Shown here in pieces: positions 7,508 to 17,932 of a stretch of 64,000 nt of DNA. This DNA is from an uncultured Balneolaceae bacterium (GTDB taxonomy: Bacteria > Bacteroidota > Rhodothermia > Balneolales > Balneolaceae). Each line of letters begins with the position of its first letter. Positions within the stretch are counted from its first letter, which is position 1. The position numbers and the translations under genes are program-made. The DNA is taken from assembly GCA_913057825.1 (NCBI GenBank), contig CAJXOW010000005.1, positions 1-64,000 on the forward strand. Reading direction: 5' to 3'. The notes beneath the pieces were generated by a model. It was not told where the DNA came from. It did no database searches and saw only the letters and a program-made list of their open reading frames with translations.

Positions 7508-10075
7508 ATGAAAAAATTAGCCACCTATCTATCTACATTTACTCTGCTGCTGATGCTGGGCGCCTGTGATGGCGGCGGTGCAACGGGACCTAATACAGAT
7601 CCGGACCCCAACCCGCTGGGCAGTGTTCGTGATTATGAAATAGTCGATATCAATGTCACGTTGCCCGAAGGCGTCAATTTAAATCTCTCCAATACTTCAC
7701 TTTTATCTTATTTGGAAACGTTTGATGTTTCAGAAGGTGGTACTACAAAAGGGATCCATAAAGAGGACAGCCGCAATTTAGCGATATTGATGGATCAGGA
7801 AGACAATCCGTTATTAATGGGATTCATCACGAAAAATGACCGGGAAATTTCTGTAAAAACCACGGTGGAGGCCGTCCTCTATTTCAGTCTGGGAACCCTT
7901 TTCACACCGTTTGGCATACAAGAACGCTACCTCGAAGAGTCCTCCCAGCTACCTGGTTTTGATGCTTTTGTAGAAGAGGCAGAAACCATGTTTAAGTCCA
8001 ATATCAAATTTCTCAGTTCAAACGAATTCAAAACTCATGTAAACGAAAAAACTCGCCAGATCATCAATAGTGCTGATTCACTAGATGTCCGTAATCTGAT
8101 CGCCTCAACCATTCATTTGGATTCAAAAGATATAAGAAGCGGCATACAAATAAGTGAAAAAGAGGGATTAAGTATCTCTATTGTTAACAATTACAGACGA
8201 AGAGCTCATGGATTTCTGTATAAAACAGAAATCGTGAAAGAAGATGGAACAAAGGACGGAAATAAGGTGGAGTTGATCGAAGATATCGTTGAAAAAAATG
8301 CGTCCTCCGAAAAAGATGTAGCGGTCAATACCACCAAGGAATTTATACAGGCTACCGGCACGATTGCCGACATTGCTTCAGGTACGGGGGTTGGGTTTTT
8401 CCGTACTGAAACGGATCCTCTACCCCTGCAACTAAACGATGATGAAAAAGAGGCTACCTATAAAGTCCGTGTAATAGGTCCCTCACTGGAAGTAAAACTT
8501 CCCAAAATGACGAGCGCAGAATTGGATAAGATGGGTGAACTGATAGATGAAACCCTGGCATTCGATATCATGCTGCCGGTATTGCTAACTGTTGTGAACA
8601 CAGGTGGCTTATTAGATGGAATAGATGAGAAGCGGTTTACCGGCTATTCAAATGCGCTGAAATCTTTTACCGCTTCCATACCCTCTGTAAACGATGCAAT
8701 AAAAGAAGGGGATCTCGCCACAGCTTCGACAGAACTTATAAAAGCATTGTATAATAACGTGGCTGGAGAATCGGTAGGTGATGTTATGAAAGGATTGGTG
8801 AATGGTTTAACAGAATACTATAAAGCCAGAGGCTCCGAATTTTATCTGCAAAAAGCGGATGAAATTGAGGGAAAATTAGATAAAACAAATAAATTATTGT
8901 TGCTTGTTGACGGTTTACTGCTAACCAATGATGTAATTTATCGGCAATATACGGCGTTCGGCACATCTTCTGCGCTCGAAGAATGGGAGGTGGTTGCCCG
9001 GCAAAACGAAGTAGAACTTACGCCTCAAGAAAACGTGGCCTTCCTGAATATTACCGCTGATTTTGAAGTTCTCACACCCAACGTAGAACTTAGCGACGGA
9101 CAAGCTTTCGAGTACCACTGGGAAACGACCGGTAATTTTGGTGTTTTACAGGCTGACGTCGGCAACAAAGAGGGGACATCCTTTGTTAGCAGCCAGGCAA
9201 AGGTGCAATATAAAAGCAACGCCAGTGACGATGAATTGGACGAAAACTCTATAGACAAGGTTATGGTGGAGGTATTCATCAAGGATGGACAGAATCGCTC
9301 TCGCGTAAATGATGATACCGCATTAGTAAGGATTAAGCCCTTCAAGTTTGAAATCACTCCCGATGGCGTCACGGTTGAAGGTGAAACCGATGTCACCATG
9401 CACCTTGTTCGACCCGACGGCTCCAATGTTATTGCAAATGATCCACATCTCGACTATAAGGTGATCTGGAATACTACGGCTAAACATGGAAAGTTTACGG
9501 GGGGACAAAGTAATATTACTACTTACAATCAAAACAAAATAACCTACCGGGCCCTCGACCGATTTACTCCGGAAGGAACAGAAGAGGTAACCGCCCGTAT
9601 TTACAGCAGCGAGAAAGGGAAAAAGGATTACCGTTTCATTGACGAATTATCCGCGACAATTAATATAGAGAACGATCCGGATAAAGAAATTTTATATAAG
9701 TCCATTTATTTGGATTCCGGAGTTGCTGACCCTGACCAATGCGCTGATAGAGGCGGATACAAATATGCAGTATCAATCGTGTCATTTAAAATGCCCGATC
9801 CTGAAAAAGTTGATAGCTACGAGGCAACCGTCTTTGTTACCGGTGGACGGGATATTACCGTGGCTTCCTGGAAACACGGGCAGGACATACCACAACATCA
9901 TACCTGGGGATATCACAACGAGATTCATGGTATGAGACCGGATGGTGGATATAATATTTTGCTTAGCTTCGCTCTCAGCTGTTCGGCTGACGCCATAGCA
10001 GATGCCAAAGAAAACCTGAGTGCAATAAAGGGCTATGGTGAAATAACCGTAACCTTGAAACCGGATGAGGATTAA
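7508..10075 (+). CDS. Large lipoprotein with Ig-like region, unknown function
   Basis: 855 residues from ATG 7508, chosen over an upstream in-frame start at 7493 because MKKLATYL begins a standard lipoprotein signal with C20 in the lipobox LMLGAC. The mature N-terminus is a Gly/Pro/Asp-rich linker (DGGGATGPNTDPDPN) as is usual for surface or periplasmic lipoproteins. The middle is helical. From about residue 490 beta-rich stretches alternate in a way that suggests Ig-like modules (around VTVEGETDVTMHLVRPDGS). I recognise no family. It is a single gene with AT-richer codon use than the haem genes around it. Confidence 0.65.
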   Translation: MKKLATYLSTFTLLLMLGACDGGGATGPNTDPDPNPLGSVRDYEIVDINVTLPEGVNLNLSNTSLLSYLETFDVSEGGTTKGIHKEDSRNLAILMDQEDNPLLMGFITKNDREISVKTTVEAVLYFSLGTLFTPFGIQERYLEESSQLPGFDAFVEEAETMFKSNIKFLSSNEFKTHVNEKTRQIINSADSLDVRNLIASTIHLDSKDIRSGIQISEKEGLSISIVNNYRRRAHGFLYKTEIVKEDGTKDGNKVELIEDIVEKNASSEKDVAVNTTKEFIQATGTIADIASGTGVGFFRTETDPLPLQLNDDEKEATYKVRVIGPSLEVKLPKMTSAELDKMGELIDETLAFDIMLPVLLTVVNTGGLLDGIDEKRFTGYSNALKSFTASIPSVNDAIKEGDLATASTELIKALYNNVAGESVGDVMKGLVNGLTEYYKARGSEFYLQKADEIEGKLDKTNKLLLLVDGLLLTNDVIYRQYTAFGTSSALEEWEVVARQNEVELTPQENVAFLNITADFEVLTPNVELSDGQAFEYHWETTGNFGVLQADVGNKEGTSFVSSQAKVQYKSNASDDELDENSIDKVMVEVFIKDGQNRSRVNDDTALVRIKPFKFEITPDGVTVEGETDVTMHLVRPDGSNVIANDPHLDYKVIWNTTAKHGKFTGGQSNITTYNQNKITYRALDRFTPEGTEEVTARIYSSEKGKKDYRFIDELSATINIENDPDKEILYKSIYLDSGVADPDQCADRGGYKYAVSIVSFKMPDPEKVDSYEATVFVTGGRDITVASWKHGQDIPQHHTWGYHNEIHGMRPDGGYNILLSFALSCSADAIADAKENLSAIKGYGEITVTLKPDED

Positions 10076-10127
10076 TAGCATTGATAAGGATTTTATAATG
10101 ATCTGCCTTAAATTTTTCAAACATTCC

Positions 10128-10166
10128 GTTATACCCTATTATTCATATAGGGTGGGGGGGTATAAC
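10128..10166 (+). terminator. Possible terminator hairpin
   Basis: The stem GTTATACCCTAT (10128-10139) can pair with ATAGGGT...ATAAC (10147-10166), with a bulge of six G. There is no U tract. It is placed between the large lipoprotein and the DUF423 gene; I see nothing else in this 281-bp space. Confidence 0.3.
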
Positions 10167-10356
10167 AGAGTCCTGATATAAGGTATTTTTAACGGTTCTT
10201 CCTTCCTACTAGACAAGCTAAGTGCTCTTTCCGATTCCTGAAATCTAAGAAGGATCTATAGCTTTTCAACCCTTAATCATTTCCAAATTAAGTGTTTTTA
10301 TTATATTACCTGTCTTACGTATTTGAAATTTTTGTACCTATCATTTACATAATCTT

Positions 10357-10737
10357 ATGATAAAATTCTTACTTTCTACCGGCGGCATCCTGGCCATGCT
10401 GGGTGTTCTAATCGGCGCCTTCGGCGCACACGCCCTGGAAAACCGGGTCAGTACCGAGTTGATGGAAATCTTCAACACCGGCATCCGCTATCATTTCTAT
10501 CACGCCTTCGGACTCCTGATCCTGGGCATATCCTCCTATTTTTTGCCCGACACAGGATGGCTGCGGTGGTCTGGCTACCTGATGCTGGCCGGCGTCATTA
10601 TTTTTTCCGGCAGCCTGTACCTGCTGGTGGTGACCGACACCCGCTGGCTGGGAGCAATCACCCCGATCGGCGGGACGGCCCTGATAATCAGCTGGGCTCT
10701 TTTTGTAGTGGCGGTGTTAAAAGGCGGCATTCAGTAG
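10357..10737 (+). CDS. DUF423 family membrane protein
   Basis: 126 residues with four predicted membrane helices. The N-terminus GILAMLGVLIGAFGAHAL and RYHFYHAFGLLILG are the hallmark stretches of DUF423 (E. coli YgdD). The biochemical role of this inner-membrane family is not established. It sits alone between the large lipoprotein and the radical SAM gene. Confidence 0.88.
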   Translation: MIKFLLSTGGILAMLGVLIGAFGAHALENRVSTELMEIFNTGIRYHFYHAFGLLILGISSYFLPDTGWLRWSGYLMLAGVIIFSGSLYLLVVTDTRWLGAITPIGGTALIISWALFVVAVLKGGIQ

Positions 10738-10915
10738 CTCGCCTTTCCGCATAAAATTCCAGTCAGGTCTTTTGCCCTTTCCATCAAATCCTTTAATACT
10801 TCTAAAGAGATTTGGCAATACTACTTTTCTGCCTGGCTATTCCAATAACATTAGATTTTCTTTATTTTACATGGGTGCATTCTGATATAAATCTCCTGGA
10901 ACATCTCTACACGAC

Positions 10916-11851
10916 TTGAAAGTCCCGTTTTACAAATATTCCGACTACCTCAAAAGCATCTTTGGGCAGAAAGTCTACAAGCTCTCGATTGATGGCGGAT
11001 TTACCTGTCCCAATATCGACGGGACGGTAGCCCGCGGGGGTTGTTCTTATTGCAATAATCGGAGTTTCGTGCCGGATTATGTGTCGCGCCGCGATGCTAT
11101 CGAGGAACAGATTGACCAAGGGATCCGGCGACAGCAAAAGCGTTCTGATTCCAACCATTTCCTGGGATATCTTCAGGCCTTTTCCAACACCTATGCACCG
11201 GTTGAAGAGCTCGAACCCCTCTACCGACAAATCCTGGATCATCCGCGTATTATCGGGCTGGTCATCGGAACTCGGCCTGATTGCCTGCCGGAGCCGGTCA
11301 TCGAATTGTTGACCAAGCTTGCCCGCGTTTACTACATCGGACTTGAAATCGGGATCGAATCGATTTATGACGACACGCTTGAGCGGGTTAACCGCGGACA
11401 TAATTTCCGGGCGGTCATCGATGCGATGGAGTCTTTCCGCAATACCCCGGTGCACCTGGGGACCCATATTATGCTGGGCTTTCCCGGCGAGTCGTACAGC
11501 CAGTGGATGCACGAGGCAGACGTCGTATCGGAGCTGCCGATCGAATATCTCAAACTGCACCACTTGATGGTGATTCGGGGGACCCAGATGGCTCGCGAAT
11601 ATCGGGAGGACCCTTTTATGATTTTCAGCTATGATGAATGGATTAAAACAGCCGCCGATTTTATAGAGCGACTGCATCCCGACATCGCCCTAGCCCGGCT
11701 GGCCGCCGAAGCCCCGGATAACCTGCTTATCGCCCCCGACTGGGGGACCTATAACCACGGTACGATTATGCAGAAGGTATCGGAAACACTGCGTAAACGT
11801 AATACCAGGCAGGGTTCGAGGTACAGGGATTCACATCAGGTAACTTTTTAG
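10916..11851 (+). CDS. Radical SAM protein, TIGR01212/YhcC family
   Basis: 311 residues. The start is TTG at 10916, because KVPFYKYSDYL is the conserved opening and no ATG fits upstream. The iron-sulfur motif is spaced C31-x11-C43-x2-C46 in GGFTCPNIDGTVARGGCSYCNN, the unusual spacing of the YhcC subgroup. LEIGIESIYDDTLERVNRGH and HIMLGFPGES follow in the TIM-barrel part. The reaction of the subgroup is unknown. The stop overlaps the stop of the convergent mazF gene by 4 bp. Confidence 0.9.
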   Translation: MKVPFYKYSDYLKSIFGQKVYKLSIDGGFTCPNIDGTVARGGCSYCNNRSFVPDYVSRRDAIEEQIDQGIRRQQKRSDSNHFLGYLQAFSNTYAPVEELEPLYRQILDHPRIIGLVIGTRPDCLPEPVIELLTKLARVYYIGLEIGIESIYDDTLERVNRGHNFRAVIDAMESFRNTPVHLGTHIMLGFPGESYSQWMHEADVVSELPIEYLKLHHLMVIRGTQMAREYREDPFMIFSYDEWIKTAADFIERLHPDIALARLAAEAPDNLLIAPDWGTYNHGTIMQKVSETLRKRNTRQGSRYRDSHQVTF

Positions 11852-12189
11852 TACGCAAACATCTCCTGCAGTACATCGATGACTTTATCCCGGGTCGAGG
11901 AATGAATGGTCCCCAGTTTCTTAACCAGTCTTCTTTTATCGACGGTTCGAATCTGATCCAAAACGATCTGACCTTCCTTTTTCTGAAATTGTAGAGAGAC
12001 CCGCGTCGGATAGGCTCGTTTTTTGGTGGTCATTGGAGCCACAATCACCGTGCGGATATGTCGATTCATTTCATCCGGCGATATCACCAGGCAGGGACGG
12101 GTTTTCTTAATTTCAGATCCACGAGTAGGATCCAGTGAAATCAACCAGACATCAAATCGATGAATTTTCCGTCTCTCTACCATGTCCAC
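11848..12189 (-). CDS. mazF: MazF/PemK-family mRNA interferase toxin
   Basis: 113 residues. The N-terminal RFDVWLISLDPTRGSEIKKTRPCLVISPDEMN is the conserved PemK/MazF start, and the middle VAPMTTKKRAYPTRV also fits. The family cuts single-stranded mRNA at short sequence motifs. It overlaps the upstream antitoxin gene by 13 bp (or 7 bp if the second Met at 12183 is used), which implies translational coupling. Confidence 0.9.
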   Translation of the reverse strand: MDMVERRKIHRFDVWLISLDPTRGSEIKKTRPCLVISPDEMNRHIRTVIVAPMTTKKRAYPTRVSLQFQKKEGQIVLDQIRTVDKRRLVKKLGTIHSSTRDKVIDVLQEMFAY

Positions 12190-12434
12190 TCTTCTTCATC
12201 CCACACGGACGGCTCTTCCAGCTCTTCCCGATCCAGTAATTCGTCATCTCCGCGTTCAGCCATATCCGCGAAAGACTCATCCCAGCCTTCACGCACCTTT
12301 TCGGCCGACCGCAATACAATTTCATTATCTCTCAACACCATTTCCACTTCTTCTGTTAACCCGCTCTCTTCAATAAGCGCTTTTGGAATTCGTACGCCGC
12401 GGGAATTGCCGATTTTAATGAGTTTAGTCTTCAT
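12177..12434 (-). CDS. mazE: MazE/AbrB-family antitoxin
   Basis: 85 residues. The N-terminal swapped-hairpin DNA-binding domain reads KIGNSRGVRIPKALIEESG, the standard MazE/AbrB opening. The C-terminal tail is very acidic (WDEEEW end), as expected for the part that wraps and blocks MazF. It is the first gene of the toxin-antitoxin pair; such antitoxins normally repress their own promoter, which would lie just above 12434. Confidence 0.9.
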   Translation of the reverse strand: MKTKLIKIGNSRGVRIPKALIEESGLTEEVEMVLRDNEIVLRSAEKVREGWDESFADMAERGDDELLDREELEEPSVWDEEEWTW

Positions 12435-12589
12435 ATTATTGATCGATCTTAATGACTTTCCTTACATACTTAATAGAGCACTTTCTATTCAACGTAGCAT
12501 TATAAATGTAATTATTATGTAATTACATTCCAATTATGTATATCTGATAATTTTGGAGGGTCTGTATTTTTTAGAAATTGCCTTATTGG

Positions 12590-12763
12590 TCCTTTCTCTT
12601 GTCTATTCCAACTATTTTTGGGATGGATCTTTCCCCTACTTACAGGGCTCCGAGCACTGTTGGGTTTAACAGTCTTCTTTTTACTTTTTTTGCTTTATTT
12701 GGTCCTCCCCCTTGTCCATCCCAAATCCTTTTGGGATGGACCTTCCCCCTCCGAAGGGGGATT
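12590..12763. repeat. Type P repeat, tandem degenerate copies
   Basis: The copy at 12703-12763 has the C-rich block, an inserted hairpin GTCCATCCCAAA/TTTGGGATGGAC (about 12714-12741) and CCCCCTCCGAAGGGGG. A decayed copy of the hairpin plus C-rich part lies at 12590-12640 (GTCTATTCCAACTATTTTTGG). Together they fill the 333-bp gap between mazE and the MFS gene; no coding sequence is visible there. Confidence 0.65.
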
Positions 12764-12767
12764 GTTT

Positions 12768-14030
12768 TTATTTGTTGGGGCGGAGGTTTTGTTTGATGCG
12801 TATGCCTACGTAGAAGAGGGAGGCTATGATGACGGCGTTGATGTAGAAGGGCAGGCCGGCGGCGTAGGCGAAGAGGAATCCGCCCCATGTCGGACCTACC
12901 ATCCGTCCGAGTCCGCTGAGTCCCTGGGCGGATCCCATCACTGCTCCATAGGATTCTTCGCCGGATTCCTGGGAGATCAGGCTCATAATGGTCGGTGTGT
13001 TCAGGCTGTGTCCGACGGCCAAAATTCCCAGGTATGCTGCCAGGGTCCAGACCGAGTCGGCCAGCGGAATGAGTCCCATTCCCACCGCCATCAATCCGCA
13101 TCCCACTAAAAACACATGTTCTTCCTGGAACCAATGGGTCAGGTAGCGGATCAGGTATCCCTGGATAAAGACGGCGATGAGCCCGATCCAGAAAAACTGC
13201 ACCCCGACCTCCTGGGCGGTCATGCCGAGTTCCTGTTCACTGAAAAGCGGAAAGGCGCTGTAGAGGGTCGACTGACCGAAGGTGAGCACGAAAAAAGCGA
13301 TCAACAGCGAAATTAGTATCCCCCGGGCGTCGGCGTGACTGTATTGCTGCAGTTTTTTCCAGAAGGTGGGGGTAAACACGCTGTGGCGTTTTTCGCGCCG
13401 GGAGGTGTCGGCCGACGTGTCCACGGTCTCGGGCAGTTTGACCAGTACCAGCAGAAAACTGAGTAATGACATGAAAGCAGCAAAGAAACCGGGCAGCATA
13501 AATTTGTTGGCCTGCAGCAGGGCCGCCGTTTCCGGAAATCCGAATCGTCCGATAAACCCGTAGAACGACTCGTGAATGAGTCCGGTGGCCAGGGCGGGTC
13601 CGATAACAAATCCGATCCCGAAGGCCGCCCCGATCATTCCCATCCCCTTGGCCCGCTCACCCTCGCTAGTGATATCCGCGATGTAGGCCTGGGCCGTGGA
13701 GATGTTACCGCCCATGATTCCGGCTATGATACGGGAGGCGAAAAGAATAAAAAGCGAATTGGCCAATCCAAACATCACATAGCCGATCACGGCACCGAAC
13801 GTACTCAACAACATAATCGGCCGACGTCCCACGCGATCGGAATAGCTGCCCCAGATCGGCGAGAATATGAGCTGGGCAAAGGAATACACGCTGTACAACA
13901 GTCCCACGGTCACCGCCGACGCCTGGAACTCCTTGGCATAAAACGGCAGGAGCGGCAAGACCAACCCGAAACCCATCAGGTCGATCAGGACGACTAAAAA
14001 TACGGTTGCGAGCTTATATCGCTGATTCAC
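12768..14030 (-). CDS. MFS transporter, TCR/Tet (DHA1) family
   Basis: 420 residues with twelve predicted membrane helices. MFS motif A appears as GSYSDRVGRRPIM after helix 2, and IDLMGFGLVLPLLPFYA at the start and FGIGFVIGPALATGL (motif C, antiporter type) place it with the TetA/multidrug drug:H+ antiporters. The substrate cannot be told from sequence. It ends directly against a type P repeat. Confidence 0.88.
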   Translation of the reverse strand: MNQRYKLATVFLVVLIDLMGFGLVLPLLPFYAKEFQASAVTVGLLYSVYSFAQLIFSPIWGSYSDRVGRRPIMLLSTFGAVIGYVMFGLANSLFILFASRIIAGIMGGNISTAQAYIADITSEGERAKGMGMIGAAFGIGFVIGPALATGLIHESFYGFIGRFGFPETAALLQANKFMLPGFFAAFMSLLSFLLVLVKLPETVDTSADTSRREKRHSVFTPTFWKKLQQYSHADARGILISLLIAFFVLTFGQSTLYSAFPLFSEQELGMTAQEVGVQFFWIGLIAVFIQGYLIRYLTHWFQEEHVFLVGCGLMAVGMGLIPLADSVWTLAAYLGILAVGHSLNTPTIMSLISQESGEESYGAVMGSAQGLSGLGRMVGPTWGGFLFAYAAGLPFYINAVIIASLFYVGIRIKQNLRPNK

Positions 14031-14150
14031 TCTATTCGCCCGCCTTTACTCATCAGAAAATTTCGCAGCGGTGCCAGAGCGGTAAGCCGTTTTATTATAC
14101 AATTGCAAGATAAGTTCTCTAACATAAACAGCATAGCCAATCAAGAATAT

Positions 14151-15443
14151 TTAACTTTGAGCGATATCGGCCACCGTCTCTTCTGCAGCCTTGATCGTCT
14201 TGTCGAGTTGCGACTCGCTGTGGGCGGTCGACAGGAACCAGGATTCGAACGGTGAGGGCGGTAGATAGACCCCGTGCTCCAGCATTCCGTGGAAGAATTT
14301 CTTGAAAAATTCCTGATCGGTCGAGCTGGCGGATTTAAAATCATTTACTTCCCGGTCGGTAAAGAACACGCCCAGCATCGATCCCACGTGATTGATATGA
14401 TGGGGGATATCATGCTCGCTGAAAACGCGTTCGAGTCCCTCGATCAGGTGCTGCGCTTTCTCCTCGAGATCCTCATAATGCTTGGGATGCTTATGCAGCT
14501 CGCGCAGCAACGTCGCCCCCGCCGCCATCGCGACCGGATTGCCCGAAAGCGTTCCTCCCTGGTAAACCGGTCCGTCGGGAGAGACGACCGACATCACGTC
14601 TTCTTTTCCTCCAAACGCTCCTACCGGCATGCCGCCGCCGATAATCTTTCCGTAGGTAATCAGGTCGGCATCCACCCCGTACCGCTTCTGGGCTCCTCCC
14701 GGATGGACGCGAAAACCGGTCATTACCTCGTCAAATATCAAGATCGAGTTGTGGTCATCGCAGAGCGAACGCAGTCCCTCGAGAAATCCGTCGGCCGGCG
14801 GAATACATCCCATATTTCCGGCTACCGGCTCGACAATGACGGCCGCAATTTCATCCTCATTATTTTCAAACAGCTCCTGAACACTTTCGAGTTCATTGAA
14901 TTGAGCGACCAGCGTATCTTTGGCGGTGCCCTCAGTTACGCCCGGACTACTGGGCTCACCGAGCGTCAACGCCCCGCTGCCGGCTTTGATCAGAAACGAG
15001 TCGCCGTGCCCGTGATAACAGCCTTCAAACTTGATAATCTTGTCACGACCCGTATACCCGCGTGCTACCCGGATAGCGCTCATCGTCGCCTCCGTGCCGG
15101 AATTCACCATGCGGATGCGATCCACGTTCGGCACCATCGACTTGACCAGCTCGGCCATATCGACTTCGATTTCGGTCGGTGACCCAAACGAGGTCGAACA
15201 TTGCGCATACTGTTCCACCGCATGCACCACCGGGGGCCACGCGTGACCCATGATCATCGGTCCCCAGGATCCCACATAATCAATATAATCATTGCCGTCC
15301 GAGTCGGTCAGCACCGCCCCTTTTCCTTTTTCAAAAAAGACCGGGGTACCGCCGACCGAATCAAATGTCCGCGCCGGCGAATTCACGCCACCCGGAATCG
15401 ATTTCTTGGCACGTTCAAATAGTTTTTCGCTTGTCGAGTACAT
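14151..15443 (-). CDS. hemL: Glutamate-1-semialdehyde 2,1-aminomutase
   Basis: 430 residues, full length. It converts glutamate-1-semialdehyde to 5-aminolevulinate, using PLP. The PLP lysine is K266 in [53 protein letters not shown] and [11 protein letters not shown] are the GSA-AM hallmarks that separate it from other class III aminotransferases. Together with hemA it defines the C5 route. It lies downstream of hemB, but a 36-bp-armed inverted repeat separates them. Confidence 0.97.
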   Translation of the reverse strand: MYSTSEKLFERAKKSIPGGVNSPARTFDSVGGTPVFFEKGKGAVLTDSDGNDYIDYVGSWGPMIMGHAWPPVVHAVEQYAQCSTSFGSPTEIEVDMAELVKSMVPNVDRIRMVNSGTEATMSAIRVARGYTGRDKIIKFEGCYHGHGDSFLIKAGSGALTLGEPSSPGVTEGTAKDTLVAQFNELESVQELFENNEDEIAAVIVEPVAGNMGCIPPADGFLEGLRSLCDDHNSILIFDEVMTGFRVHPGGAQKRYGVDADLITYGKIIGGGMPVGAFGGKEDVMSVVSPDGPVYQGGTLSGNPVAMAAGATLLRELHKHPKHYEDLEEKAQHLIEGLERVFSEHDIPHHINHVGSMLGVFFTDREVNDFKSASSTDQEFFKKFFHGMLEHGVYLPPSPFESWFLSTAHSESQLDKTIKAAEETVADIAQS

Positions 15444-15514
15444 GGCTGGTAGCGTTAGTTTTGTTTATTAATGTTTTTCTGTTTTAGTATCTGTATTCCT
15501 GCAGTGGAGACGAC

Positions 15515-15679
15515 AAGCGAAGCTGGAGGCTCGAGGCTCGAAGCTCGAGGTGAGTGCTTGTATTAATGGCAGTAATCACAAATTCCTGAATACCAGCTGT
15601 CTTTATGAAAATCAACTCTAAATTTATTAGACAAGCAGTCCTGCCTCGAGCTTCGAGCCTCGAGCCTCCAGCTTCGCTT
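15515..15679. repeat. GGCTSGAR array, perfect 36-bp inverted arms
   Basis: Left arm 15515-15550 and right arm 15644-15679 are exact reverse complements over 36 bp, each made of four to five 8-bp words (GAAGCTGGAGGCTCGAGGCT...). The 93-bp spacer is AT-rich. It sits between the hemB stop and the hemL start. This is one of two copies whose arms are perfectly matched. Confidence 0.85.
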
Positions 15680-15728
15680 TCCCGCCTCCTACCAATAAAA
15701 CCATTAAAAGCCATAAATTCGAGGCGTC

Positions 15729-16760
<1,032 letters not shown>

Positions 16761-16884
16761 TCACCATTGTCAGTTTCCAATACGAGTTCACAACCGAAGC
16801 GCAATATAGCAGTTTTGGCAGGGAGTTTCAGGGATTGTTGCGGGGATTTCATGCCCTGCCCCAACCTTTATTTACGAGGTCTTG

Positions 16885-17036
16885 GAACAACCCGCGGAGG
16901 TCTCTTCAGCCAGGTAAATTCAGCGGTCCCCTGCTATGGATACTTACCGCGCCAACATCACGACATGAATGCAGTACCCCTTATTGATCCTAAAGCTGAA
17001 CATCCCAAGTGCTTCAGAGACCTCCCCGGGTTGTTC
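16885..17036. repeat. Type 2 long-armed inverted-repeat element, copy 1
   Basis: Outer arms 16885-16904 and 17017-17036 are inverted repeats of 20 nt with one mismatch. Just inside lie the asymmetric family motifs TCTTCAGCCAGGTAAATTC (left) and GAACATCCCAAGTGCTTCAG (right). Other copies are at 19790 and 46478. It occupies the middle of the 460-bp divergent gap between hemB and the gene at 17203; the rest of the gap is unremarkable and promoters must lie at both edges. Confidence 0.85.
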
Positions 17037-17202
17037 TGACACGTTTTGTGCTTTACATTTTTTCCATTTGAAATGACCTGTAACATTACCTGGTTGGATT
17101 CGTATCCACCGAACTGAAGATATTTGAATTCCTGGAACCATCGGATGAGTCTCGTTTTTCAAAGAGAATTTCGAATTAAAACCAAAATTCTTAAATCAAC
17201 TC

Positions 17203-17820
17203 ATGAAAAGACTGATTGCCACTATTGTTGTATTCATTATTTTGGGAGGTCAATCCGCTGTCGGACAGGAATCGGAAACGCTGTTCGATGGAAATATTTA
17301 TCACAGCGGATTCGGGGCACCCGTGGTCAAGTTCAGCCAGGTTGCCGGGGAACTCGGCGTCTGGGTCGGCGGACGTGGTGCCTGGCTGCTCAATTTTTCC
17401 GGCGGACATTCCCTGGCCATCGGCGGCGGGGGTACCGGACTTTCGACCCAACCTGCCGTCCCGGATCCCGACTATGGCAATCCGGCGCATGACTATGTGG
17501 GGTCGGTCGGTTATGGCGGCGTCGATCTTGAATACATCAACAGATCGCACAAGCTCGTGCATTTTACCGTATCCACCCGAATAGGCGGAGGCGGATTGAG
17601 TGTGTATCGCCGCGGCCAGGAGGATGATTACGATGCCAACTCGGACGATTTTTTCATCATCGAGCCGGGTGCAAATATCGAGTTCAACTTCACCACCTTT
17701 ATGCGGCTCACCTGCGGCATCAGCTATATGCACACCAACGGCATCACTCATGCGGGCTTTGAGGACTCCGACTTCTCCGGACTGACCGGCAACATCGCGG
17801 TCAAATTCGGCGGGTTTTAA
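17203..17820 (+). CDS. Outer-membrane beta-barrel-like protein, unknown
   Basis: 205 residues with a signal peptide (MKRLIATIVVFIILGGQSAVGQ). The mature protein is rich in Gly and alternating strands (LGVWVGGRGAWLLNFSGGHSLAIGGGGTG; GNIAVKFGGF at the end), which suggests a small outer-membrane barrel. An acidic segment DDYDANSDD may be an exposed loop. No family recognised. It is the only plus-strand gene inside the minus-strand haem series. Confidence 0.65.
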   Translation: MKRLIATIVVFIILGGQSAVGQESETLFDGNIYHSGFGAPVVKFSQVAGELGVWVGGRGAWLLNFSGGHSLAIGGGGTGLSTQPAVPDPDYGNPAHDYVGSVGYGGVDLEYINRSHKLVHFTVSTRIGGGGLSVYRRGQEDDYDANSDDFFIIEPGANIEFNFTTFMRLTCGISYMHTNGITHAGFEDSDFSGLTGNIAVKFGGF

Positions 17821-17932
17821 TTTAGAACAACGCACCCTTATTATGAAAGAGGGTAAATAAACTTAAATGTAGCGAAGGAGCATCACTCGTCGTTACGCCG
17901 GAATATCTATTCCAAAACAACTCAAACCTGGA

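Noticed and set aside
15484..15714. Minus-strand open frame of 76 codons between hemL and hemB
   Set aside because: Its sequence is translated from the octamer word arrays (residues such as GGSRLEARG and LELRASSLQLRLSS repeat elsewhere in the window from the same DNA words); there is no independent coding signal.
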